Source: CAYPLH01 sp964411505 (lineage in GTDB: Bacteria; Bacillota; Clostridia; CAYPLH01; DUMO01). From it: DNA of 64,000 nucleotides. The position numbers were made by a program, and so were the translations under genes. Below, piece after piece: positions 9,041 to 16,606 of the stretch. Under the pieces are notes generated by a model that had not been told where the DNA came from, did not search any database, and was given only the letters and a program-made list of their open reading frames with translations. Location: assembly GCA_964411505.1 (NCBI GenBank), contig CAYPLH010000005.1, forward strand, positions 79,441-143,440, read 5' to 3'. How positions within the stretch are numbered: position 1 is the stretch's first letter; each line of letters opens with the position of its first letter.

Positions 9041-9937
9041 CTATGGTCTTAAAAACTTAGCCCTATCATATATGGGCTGTGTCCAAAGCATTGCACCATG
9101 CTCGCTAATTACCTGCGCCCTCACATACAGTTCGCTACCTTCCATTTTGTATTCTCCTAATTCGCCAGTCATCTCCTTTAATATCTTGCCATCTTTGCCA
9201 ATGAAGACATATTTGTTCTCCTTGACATAAGTATCCTTGGAAGTTGCATGCAGTCTAACAGTATTATTCTCAAATGAGAATTCATGTAGAATCAGTCCAG
9301 TAGAAACATATAAGCTCCCTGCATCAATTGATTCTCTTACACTCTCTTGATCTCTTTTAGCATAAATAACGTTCCACGACCTATCCAAGTTATGCCATCT
9401 ATGGAAATCATCATTTCCAAATCCCCATACAAGTTTTCCCTGCGAAAGCAGGAAATCCCAGGTGTCCGTCGCAAGTCCAGTACCCTTGAGTCTGAAAATA
9501 ACTGAGTTAAAAATTTCAATCCCAGTATAACCCTTCATATCCATAAGATTTGCCCATGACCAGTATTCTTTTCTCTGCCAATTTGGATGACACATAATAA
9601 CAAAGCCGCCTTCTTTTAAGCACTCATTGACAGCAAACTGGTTTGTGCCCTCTACAGCAGTTTTGTTTCCGATACAGAGCATATGAGGGTGATCACTATA
9701 TTCATAGCCATTTATAAGAATCATATCGTATTTTTTCTGATATTCGCTAGCATCTGTATACAAACGGTGGTTTGAAATTGTCAAAACATCGTATCCAGCT
9801 TCCTTGTATGCAGAAATTACATCATCTATTTCATTAGCACCGCAGGTATTAGGTCCGGTACCAGCATGTATATGAAAATTCGATTTTAACCACTCTCTAT
9901 TTTTAAAGTTCAAGCTTTCATAAGGATTTGCATACAT
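9041..9937 (-). CDS. PHP-domain metal-dependent hydrolase (CehA/McbA-like)
   Basis: The 298-residue product has the layout of PHP-superfamily phosphoesterases. SNFHIHAGTG (residues 19-28) supplies the first histidines, TISNHRLY a further one, IMCHPNWQRKEYW another, and WGFGNDDFHRW the late Asp/His pair. The C-terminal part (about 215-298) is a small beta domain. The substrate is unknown; relatives are annotated as phosphoesterases or CehA/McbA-like hydrolases. The ATG at 9937 has AGGAGG seven bases upstream. The gene converges on topB and stands alone. Confidence 0.75.
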   Translation of the reverse strand: MYANPYESLNFKNREWLKSNFHIHAGTGPNTCGANEIDDVISAYKEAGYDVLTISNHRLYTDASEYQKKYDMILINGYEYSDHPHMLCIGNKTAVEGTNQFAVNECLKEGGFVIMCHPNWQRKEYWSWANLMDMKGYTGIEIFNSVIFRLKGTGLATDTWDFLLSQGKLVWGFGNDDFHRWHNLDRSWNVIYAKRDQESVRESIDAGSLYVSTGLILHEFSFENNTVRLHATSKDTYVKENKYVFIGKDGKILKEMTGELGEYKMEGSELYVRAQVISEHGAMLWTQPIYDRAKFLRP

Positions 9938-10422
9938 ACTATAACCTCCTAGGATTACATCTTTATGTGATTAAGTTATTCCAACCTATTAACTAAACAG
10001 CTTTATCATACACTATTACAAAATAATGTTCAATACGTTTGTTCGCCCAAAGTAATTAGTGTGCCATGACGGGGTTTCTGTTCAGACCCTCTATAACTTG
10101 AGATATAACTGTGCAATAGTAACCATGACGCGGTTAATCACACCTAATTTCATCATTATAGTAAAGATAGGGCTCTGCCTATAAACAAAGGGCCACACAA
10201 TCTGTTGAAAATATTCATTCTTAATTAGTCATCTTTTTAATCATTCCTAAATATTTATAATATATAGAAACAGTTGCACAAGTAATTTTAACATGCCCTA
10301 GTTGAATTAATATGCAGGAAATAGAGCTTGCACTCAGCCACTCTTAGTGGTCCATTTGGTTGCTATTGCCAAACAAATAGCTTTTTAAAAAACAACACAA
10401 TTTGAAAAGGAATGATTAGAAA
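9938..10422. other. Intergenic region without a recognised gene
   Basis: This gap between the divergent PHP gene and the YaaL-like gene holds no convincing ORF. A small stem ATTTGG...CCAAACAAAT lies near 10355-10380. CATGACG[GC]GGTT occurs twice (near 10067 and 10126). I cannot assign either a function. Confidence 0.4.
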
Positions 10423-10665
10423 ATGTTATTTAAGAAATTCTCAAAAAAACAAATAGAGCAGATTAATGCACCTGATGATGAGAACACAAAGCTTATTGAA
10501 GAAATACAAAAAGTAAAAGAGCAGCTTGAAAGTGCCAACACCATGTTTAATTTTACTACCGATCCAAAGCTTACAGAAAGTGCAATACATGAAATTAACT
10601 CATGTCAGCTAAGATATGATTTTCTGGTTAGAGAAGCAAAGATTAAGGGATTGGTACGCCATTAA
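10423..10665 (+). CDS. DUF2508 family protein (YaaL-like)
   Basis: This 80-residue acidic and helical protein resembles Bacillus YaaL (DUF2508). It has a short basic start (MLFKKFSKKQ), a coiled-coil-like helix with TKLIEEIQKVKEQLESA, then FTTDPKLTESAIHEINS and the family-typical end RYDFLVREAKIKGLV. YaaL genes often lie near recombination genes such as recR, but none is nearby here. No function is established. The ATG has AAGGAA about ten bases upstream. Confidence 0.7.
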   Translation: MLFKKFSKKQIEQINAPDDENTKLIEEIQKVKEQLESANTMFNFTTDPKLTESAIHEINSCQLRYDFLVREAKIKGLVRH

Positions 10666-10956
10666 AATTTTGGGTTTAAATAATTCCAATATTGCATAAA
10701 GAAGTATTTCTTTTTCATGCCCTTCCCCTTTTGTATCCTTCATCGAAAATTTCATTGATAAATAATACTATAATGGTGTAATATATTAATACACTTAGTT
10801 TTCTTTAAGTTTTCATTGTTTATATGTTGTTCACAATGTATTTATGTTTTATGAAATGAGTTAAGCAGCGCACTAGGTTATAGATTAACAAACGACAATA
10901 CTAGCTTTAAGAAAAACTTAAGTAAGTATATTGCTGGAGGGACGTAAATAAAATTA

Positions 10957-11763
10957 ATGATATACATATATTCAGTTTTGGTAGTTATCATTCTACTTCT
11001 TATTTATATGCGCTTTGAAGCAGCTAATGTTAAAATAGAAAAGGTTGATCTTTCTAAAAACAAGAACGGTCTTAGAATAATTCAATTGTCAGATATTCAT
11101 GTCAATATGCTAAAAGTTCCAGCTGAAAAAGTACGAAAAGCTATCATTGATGAAAAACCTGATTATGTAATTTTAACAGGTGACTATATTGATCACCCCA
11201 TGCATATTCCTGACTTTATCAAGTTTCTTGAAGAAATCAAAACAGGGGTTCCAACCCTGTTAAGTCTTGGTAATCACGATATAAGAACTTTCAAAAATGA
11301 TAAAAATGGACTGTATGATTTCATAACCAGAATTGAGAAAACCGGAGCAAAAGTCTGGGAAAACCACAGTGAGGTTGTACAAAAAGGAAAGATAAAATAT
11401 AATCTTATTGGATTCTCCGATCTAAAATCCGGATATGTTGATTTATATAAGCCATTTACGCAATGCTCAAAAGACGCCTTTATGAATATCGCTTTTTCTC
11501 ATAATCCTGATATTGTCTGCGAATTTCCTAAAGGTAAAGTTGATTTTCTAATGTGCGGACACTTTCACGGCGGACAAGTGTGGACTCCATTTTCTCTTGA
11601 GTTTAAAATGCTCCGTGATGACGAGCTGTGTAAAGTTGGAATACAAAAAGGTCTCCATAAAGTACAGGGTACTAATATATACATAAACAGAGGATTAGGA
11701 AATGTTATATTCCCACTCCGGTTTATGTCACGACCCGAAATAACTGTTTTTCAATTGCCATAA
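10957..11763 (+). CDS. Membrane-anchored metallophosphoesterase (YkuE/YaeI-like)
   Basis: The 268-residue calcineurin-like phosphoesterase has one N-terminal membrane segment (IYIYSVLVVIILLLIYM). The two-metal motifs follow in order: QLSDIHV (about residue 46), LTGDYID, SLGNHD, SHNPDI and CGHFHGGQ. Such enzymes hydrolyse phosphodiesters or pyrophosphate bonds of lipid-linked substrates near the membrane; the substrate here is unknown. GGAGGG lies an unusually long 15 bases before the ATG, and an in-frame TAA at 10945 rules out an earlier start, so translation may be modest. Confidence 0.85.
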   Translation: MIYIYSVLVVIILLLIYMRFEAANVKIEKVDLSKNKNGLRIIQLSDIHVNMLKVPAEKVRKAIIDEKPDYVILTGDYIDHPMHIPDFIKFLEEIKTGVPTLLSLGNHDIRTFKNDKNGLYDFITRIEKTGAKVWENHSEVVQKGKIKYNLIGFSDLKSGYVDLYKPFTQCSKDAFMNIAFSHNPDIVCEFPKGKVDFLMCGHFHGGQVWTPFSLEFKMLRDDELCKVGIQKGLHKVQGTNIYINRGLGNVIFPLRFMSRPEITVFQLP

Positions 11764-11822
11764 GTCCATCCAAATCTACCGATGCAGAGACTGGACTAGT
11801 TTCCCTATGTATCACCTGCTTT

Positions 11823-11972
11823 TAAAAAAGTGGGCTACGCCACTTTTTTTCGCTAGGGAACCTTATGGTTCCCTTCGACGGATGCTCCGCATCCTTGAGC
11901 ACCCTCCTTAAAGCAGCAAAGGGGATTCCCCTTTGCAATCCCCTTTGTCTAGGAAAGTATACTTTCCTAGAC
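11823..11972. repeat. Dense cluster of perfect palindromes
   Basis: Five hairpins are packed end to end after the phosphoesterase gene: AAAAAGTGG...CCACTTTTTT (a possible terminator of that gene), GGGAACC-TTAT-GGTTCCC, GGATGC-TCC-GCATCC, CAAAGGGG-ATT-CCCCTTTG with an extra copy of its right arm, and a perfect 26-bp palindrome at 11947-11972 (GTCTAGGAAAGTA plus its complement). No ORF is present. Confidence 0.7.
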
Positions 11973-12007
11973 AATAAAAAAGGTGCAGGGACACGCAGGC
12001 AATCCTG

Positions 12008-12523
12008 TTATTTCTTATAACACGCAACTATTTCACCATAGTACATAGTGTGTGGATCTCCCTTGGCATACCATCTATTTGTTGAAACATCCTCAAGTGC
12101 TTCAAGAACCATATCTCGCTTATATATAACTTTGCATTCATAAAAAAGGTCACATTCACCTATAACCGGAACTTTTACATTCTGACTTGGCATAGCAGTA
12201 AGGTTCATTTCTTTAAACTTATCCACATCACGACCAGATTTACTTCCGCAAAATGCCAGCTCCTTTTTTAAGCCTCCAAAAGGTATGCTTACAGTAAATT
12301 CATTTGTCTCTTCAATCAACCCATGTGTAAAGCGTGAAAACCTCACTGGAGCAATAAATACCGGCTTTTTCCAGTATATCCCCACACTCCCCCAACCAAT
12401 TACCATGGCACTAGGTTTTTCAATACCGGATGCTAAAAACAATCCACCTCCACCTAACTGTTCAATCACTTTGGGTAAAAATTCGTTGTAATCTACTTCA
12501 ACCATTTGAAAACCGCTGCACAA
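12008..12523 (-). CDS. Flavin reductase-like (flavoredoxin) domain protein
   Basis: The product of about 171 residues belongs to the FMN-binding split-barrel flavin reductase / flavoredoxin group. Recognisable parts are SAMVIGWGSVGIYWKKPVFIAPVRFSRF read in pieces, the conserved start of the core VDYNEFLPKVIEQLGGGGLF, and the barrel strand IGECDLFYECKVIY. It probably carries FMN and passes electrons; partners are unknown. Start choice is uncertain: the frame opens with ATG at 12547, but the strong GAAGGAGG site lies inside it, so TTG at 12523 (13 bases later) is favoured. Another ATG at 12505 is possible from homology. It stands alone. Confidence 0.75.
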   Translation of the reverse strand: MCSGFQMVEVDYNEFLPKVIEQLGGGGLFLASGIEKPSAMVIGWGSVGIYWKKPVFIAPVRFSRFTHGLIEETNEFTVSIPFGGLKKELAFCGSKSGRDVDKFKEMNLTAMPSQNVKVPVIGECDLFYECKVIYKRDMVLEALEDVSTNRWYAKGDPHTMYYGEIVACYKK

Positions 12524-12636
12524 AATAACTGCAGCTCCTCCTTCCATTAATTATATTTAACTATACGCACTTTGTAGCCCATATAAAACACTAACATTAT
12601 TGAATTTTAAGAAAACCGATTGTTTTCTAAAATCAA

Positions 12637-13950
12637 TCAATACCCGGGTTTCCCCAACAACCTAAACATATTCTTCTTGTACTCCTCAACACCTGGCTGA
12701 ACAAAGGGATTAACTCCCATAAGGTATCCGCTTATTCCGCAGGCTTTTTCAAAAAAGTAAACAAGACTGCCAAAATAAAATTCATTCAGCTCAGGGATTT
12801 TAAGAAAAAGGTTAGGTACGCCTCCGTTAGTATGTGCCTGAATTGTACCTTCCATAGCCATTTGGTTCACATAGTCAATATTTTTCCCAGAAATGTAATT
12901 TAGTCCGTCCAAATCATTTACTTCTGCTTCGATTTTAATAACCTTTTTGACATTTTCCACCTTCAAGACGGTTTCAAAAATATTCCTCAAACCATCTTGT
13001 ATATATTGACCCATGGAATGAAGGTCTGTAGTACAATCTATGCCAGCTGGAAAAATACCTTTCTTGTCTTTCCCTTCACTCTCACCATAAAGCTGTTTCC
13101 ACCATTCAGTAAAGTAATGCAAGGCTGGTTCATAATTTACCATTATCTCTATTGTCTTACCTTTATTATATAGAATATTCCTAGACACTGCATATTTATA
13201 ACAATCATTATCAAATAAATTATCACTGCTGTATTTTTCACAGGCAGCGGCAGCTCCTCTCATTATTTCATTTATATCAAGCCCAGTAGCTGCAATCGGC
13301 AAAAGTCCCACCGCTGTAAGAACAGTAAATCTTCCACCTATATCATCAGGTATCACAAAGGTTTCATATCCTTCTTCCCGAGCTAGTGACAAAAGTGCTC
13401 CCTTCGATTTGTCAGTTGTAGTATATATTCTCTTAGCAGCCTTTTTCCTTCCATACTTTTGCTCCATATAATTTTTGAACAATCGGAATGCAACAGCAGG
13501 TTCAGTTGTGGTGCCTGATTTTGATATTACATTAACTGAAATATCTTTATCCTTCAATATCTCAAACAAATCAGCAAGATAAGTCGAGCTTAAATTGTTT
13601 CCTGCATAGAATATCTGAGGTGTTTTTCTTTCGTCCTTTGAAAGATTATTATAAAAACTATGCGAGAGCATTTCTATGGCTGCTCTTGCGCCAAGATATG
13701 AGCCGCCTATCCCAATAACTACAAGCGCATCAGAATCGGACTTTATTTTTTGGGCAGCATACTTTATCCTTTCAAACTCAGATCTGTCGTAATCATTGGG
13801 TAAATCAACCCACCCAGTAAAATCACTTCCTTGACCTTTTCCAGTATGCAACATCTCATGAGCTTTCTTAACAAATTCACTATAGTACTCTAATTCTCTG
13901 TCGCTTACAAACTCACTAGCTCTTGTATTATCAAAGTTTATTTTTTCCAT
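12637..13950 (-). CDS. pgi: Glucose-6-phosphate isomerase
   Basis: This 437-residue enzyme interconverts glucose 6-phosphate and fructose 6-phosphate in glycolysis. It has the SIS-fold signatures VIGIGGSYLGARAAIEML (about 78-95) and VISKSGTTTEPAVAFRLF (about 140-157), with GIDCTTDLHSMGQYIQDG carrying catalytic residues. The length fits the short bacterial form. AAAGGATG precedes the ATG. A weak stem (AGAAAAC...GTTTTCT near 12613-12632) follows the stop and may terminate it. Confidence 0.95.
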   Translation of the reverse strand: MEKINFDNTRASEFVSDRELEYYSEFVKKAHEMLHTGKGQGSDFTGWVDLPNDYDRSEFERIKYAAQKIKSDSDALVVIGIGGSYLGARAAIEMLSHSFYNNLSKDERKTPQIFYAGNNLSSTYLADLFEILKDKDISVNVISKSGTTTEPAVAFRLFKNYMEQKYGRKKAAKRIYTTTDKSKGALLSLAREEGYETFVIPDDIGGRFTVLTAVGLLPIAATGLDINEIMRGAAAACEKYSSDNLFDNDCYKYAVSRNILYNKGKTIEIMVNYEPALHYFTEWWKQLYGESEGKDKKGIFPAGIDCTTDLHSMGQYIQDGLRNIFETVLKVENVKKVIKIEAEVNDLDGLNYISGKNIDYVNQMAMEGTIQAHTNGGVPNLFLKIPELNEFYFGSLVYFFEKACGISGYLMGVNPFVQPGVEEYKKNMFRLLGKPGY

Positions 13951-14017
13951 TTACATCATCCTTTCTGTCGTTGCTGCTTTAATTTTCTCTCATATGTCAA
14001 AAGACTTCCAAACTCAT

Positions 14018-15937
14018 TTAAAACTCCTCAAGCCATAGCCTTGCTTCAGCATCACTTGGCATTTTCCAATCTCCCCTTGGCGAAAGGCTTATCGAGCCAA
14101 CCTTAGGACCGTCAGGCAGGCATGATCTTTTAAACTGTTGACTAAAAAACCTTTTATAGAACACTTTAAGCCATTTTTTAATGGTTTTTTTATCATATTT
14201 GCTTTTAAACGCAAGCCCCGCAAGAAATATGATTTTTTCAGGTGGTGCACCATACCTTACAATATGATAAAGAAAAAAATCATGAAGCTCATAAGGTCCA
14301 ATTATATCTTCTGTTTTTTGGCTTACATTCCCTTTTGAATCAGGGGGCAAGAGCTCAGGAGTAATAGGAGTATTGATTATTCTGTGAAGAACATCCTTTG
14401 AGCCTTCTTCCACAGCTTTGTCTGCAATCCATTCTATAAGATGTGTTATCAATGTTTTTGGAACGCCGGTATTCACTGCATACATGGACATATGATCACC
14501 ATTGTACGTGCACCATCCTAAGGCCATTTCGGAAAGGTCTCCGGTTCCAATGGCCAGTCCTCCAACTTTGTTTGCAATATCCATTATTATCTGTGTGCGT
14601 TCTCTTGCTTGCACATTTTCATAGGTTATATCGTGAATATCAGGGTTATGTCCGATATCCTTAAAGTGCTGAAGACAGGCAGGCTTAATATCAATTTCCT
14701 TAATGTTAACACCAAGCGAATTCATAAGCTCTATAGCATTTTTATAAGTAATGTCAGTTGTACCAAAGCCCGGCATAGTCACTGCATAAATATTTTTTCG
14801 TGATATACACATTTTATCAAAAGTTTTTGCTAAAACCAATAAAGCCAGAGTAGAATCAAGACCGCCTGAAATACCTATTACCGCCTTCGTTGCTCCTACA
14901 TGCTTCATTCTTTTATAAAGGGCAGAAGTCTGTATATTGAATATTTCACTTAAGCAGCTATTTCTTTTGCATAAGTCCTGTGGTATAAAAGGATGTGCAG
15001 AAACTTCTCTTTCAAGACTGGTAACATCTATTTCTTTTAAATCAAAAGCTATCTTCTCATAGACGAATTTTTCATCCATGACACCAAAGCTGGTATTTTT
15101 AGAACGATCCATAATCAATTTTTGAACATCTATTTCACCTGTTAAAAGCTGACTTTCATCTTTATATCTTTCTGATTCATTTATTAGACTTCCGTATTCC
15201 GAAATTAATGCGTGTCCGCCGCAAACCACATCAGTTGTTGATTCCCAGATACCAGCTGATACATATATATATCCCGAAATGCATCTTGCAGATTGTTGGC
15301 AAACAAGCTGCCTTCTATATTCATGCTTGCCCACAAACTCATTACTAGCCGAAAGATTAAATGTTAAAACCGCACCATTTATAGCTTGGTAACAGCTTGG
15401 AGGTATAGCAACCCATAGATCCTCACAAATCTCCACTCCAAAGCAAATCTGATGATTACTTCTTGCCTGAAAAAGCAAATTCACTCCAAAAGGTATTTCA
15501 ATGCCACAAAGCTTTATGGTGCAACTTTTCTTGTCCTTGCCGCTTTTGAACCACCTCTGCTCGTAAAACTCACTGTAACTAGGTATATACGATTTTGGAA
15601 CAACACCAAGTAATTTACCTTGTTGAAATATAACGGCACAATTGTAAATTTTATTTTCAAATGCCACAGGAATTCCAACAATAGAAACTATATTATAGTT
15701 TTTAGTTAGCTCTAATAGTGTGCAAAGGCTCTTTTCAGCCTCGGACAACAAAACATGCTGAAAAAAAAGGTCGGCACATGAATATCCTGTTATTGAAAGC
15801 TCAGGAAAACAAATAAGCTGCATGCCTTGATGCTCTGCAAGGGAAATCATCTCTATTATTTTCTCTGTATTGAATTTGCAGTCAGCTACCCTCATTTTGG
15901 GTACACCTGCTGCAACCTTGACAAATCCATAGTCCAT
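14018..15937 (-). CDS. nadE: Glutamine-dependent NAD+ synthetase
   Basis: This 639-residue enzyme makes NAD+ from deamido-NAD+, ATP and glutamine. The N-terminal nitrilase-type glutaminase (about 1-290) has CFPELSITGYSC (Glu) and CFGVEICEDLWVA (nucleophilic Cys). The synthetase half (from about 320) has GISGGLDSTLALL, the PP-loop, and AIGTGDLSEMALGWCTYNGD. The frame extends upstream to 16018, but the ATG at 15937 has AGAGGTG at the right distance and gives the usual family N terminus (DYGFVKVAAGVPKMRVAD). Full length. Confidence 0.95.
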   Translation of the reverse strand: MDYGFVKVAAGVPKMRVADCKFNTEKIIEMISLAEHQGMQLICFPELSITGYSCADLFFQHVLLSEAEKSLCTLLELTKNYNIVSIVGIPVAFENKIYNCAVIFQQGKLLGVVPKSYIPSYSEFYEQRWFKSGKDKKSCTIKLCGIEIPFGVNLLFQARSNHQICFGVEICEDLWVAIPPSCYQAINGAVLTFNLSASNEFVGKHEYRRQLVCQQSARCISGYIYVSAGIWESTTDVVCGGHALISEYGSLINESERYKDESQLLTGEIDVQKLIMDRSKNTSFGVMDEKFVYEKIAFDLKEIDVTSLEREVSAHPFIPQDLCKRNSCLSEIFNIQTSALYKRMKHVGATKAVIGISGGLDSTLALLVLAKTFDKMCISRKNIYAVTMPGFGTTDITYKNAIELMNSLGVNIKEIDIKPACLQHFKDIGHNPDIHDITYENVQARERTQIIMDIANKVGGLAIGTGDLSEMALGWCTYNGDHMSMYAVNTGVPKTLITHLIEWIADKAVEEGSKDVLHRIINTPITPELLPPDSKGNVSQKTEDIIGPYELHDFFLYHIVRYGAPPEKIIFLAGLAFKSKYDKKTIKKWLKVFYKRFFSQQFKRSCLPDGPKVGSISLSPRGDWKMPSDAEARLWLEEF

Positions 15938-16144
15938 GTAAGACACACCTCTTAAAATGGATAAATTTATTACAATGCCCTGCCGGCTGTACACCATGCA
16001 GGGAGTTATAGCCAGCAATTTTCAAACTCATAAAAAACTTGCAAAAAAGTTAATACCATAATATAGGATTGTTAAGTTAAAATCAAGGCTGGATTATCAC
16101 GCACACAATCCGATTTTTTAGTTTGTGAAGATTAGTTTGTGAAG

Positions 16145-16168
16145 AATGATATAGTGTAGTAAAAAGAA
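16145..16168 (+). repeat. Dispersed AATGATATAGTG repeat, copy 1
   Basis: AATGATATAGTGTAGTAAAA shares its first 14 bases with the copy at 32941 and, apart from one base, with that at 63902; it diverges after AAAAAGAA. The core reads as an extended -10 box (TGATATAGT), but no good -35 is present. Confidence 0.5.
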
Positions 16169-16501
16169 GCTCTCTTACAATACGTTGTAAAGTACGGATT
16201 GCAAGAAAGCATCTTCACTCTGGATGAAGCTATTTTTAGCTTCATAAAAATATTTGGCAATACCTTTGACCTAATGTTAACATAGAAATTACTGTTTATC
16301 AAGCAGAATAAGTTTTAAGAATAAAAAATGGTAATCTATTGACATGTGACGTTTTGTATACTAAAATATAAATGTGACCAAACGTAACAACTTTTTTGAT
16401 CACTTTGAATTAGTGATTACGACTTGGTATTGGTGTTGGTGTTGGTATAAACGTACCTGATTTGGTACAGGGTACTGAGTTTCGCAAATAATCAGTACTA
16501 C

Positions 16502-16533
16502 AAAAAGGGCAGTGTTAACTGCCCACTTTTTTT
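16502..16533 (+). terminator. Bidirectional terminator-like hairpin
   Basis: GGGCAGT-GTTA-ACTGCCC is followed on the plus strand by ACTTTTTTT, and preceded by AAAAA, so it can terminate in either direction. No plus-strand gene is seen upstream of it. Confidence 0.6.
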
Positions 16534-16578
16534 CTTTATTATGCAAAGCTGATCCAATTAAAATTTCACCACACTTAT

Positions 16579-16604
16579 AAAAGGGCAGTTTTCACCGCCC
16601 TTTT
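16579..16604 (-). terminator. Terminator of valS
   Basis: AAAAGGGC and GCCCTTTT form a stem immediately after the valS stop codon on the minus strand. It resembles the neighbouring hairpin at 16502. Confidence 0.75.
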
Positions 16605-16606
16605 GA

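Larger units (their letters stand above)
15938..16606. other. Intergenic region upstream of nadE
   Basis: No convincing gene is seen. It holds a terminator-like stem GGATT...AATCC plus T run (16089-16118), one copy of the AATGATATAGTG repeat (16145), a GGTATTGGTGTTGGTGTTGG short tandem repeat (16427-16446), a GTACC...GGTAC stem, and two GGGCAGT-type terminator hairpins at its valS-proximal end. Confidence 0.5.

Noticed and set aside
10329..10420. Short TTG frame after AGGAA before the YaaL-like gene
   Set aside because: The ribosome site is weak, the peptide is about 25 residues with no membrane-like or conserved feature, and overlaps a stem.
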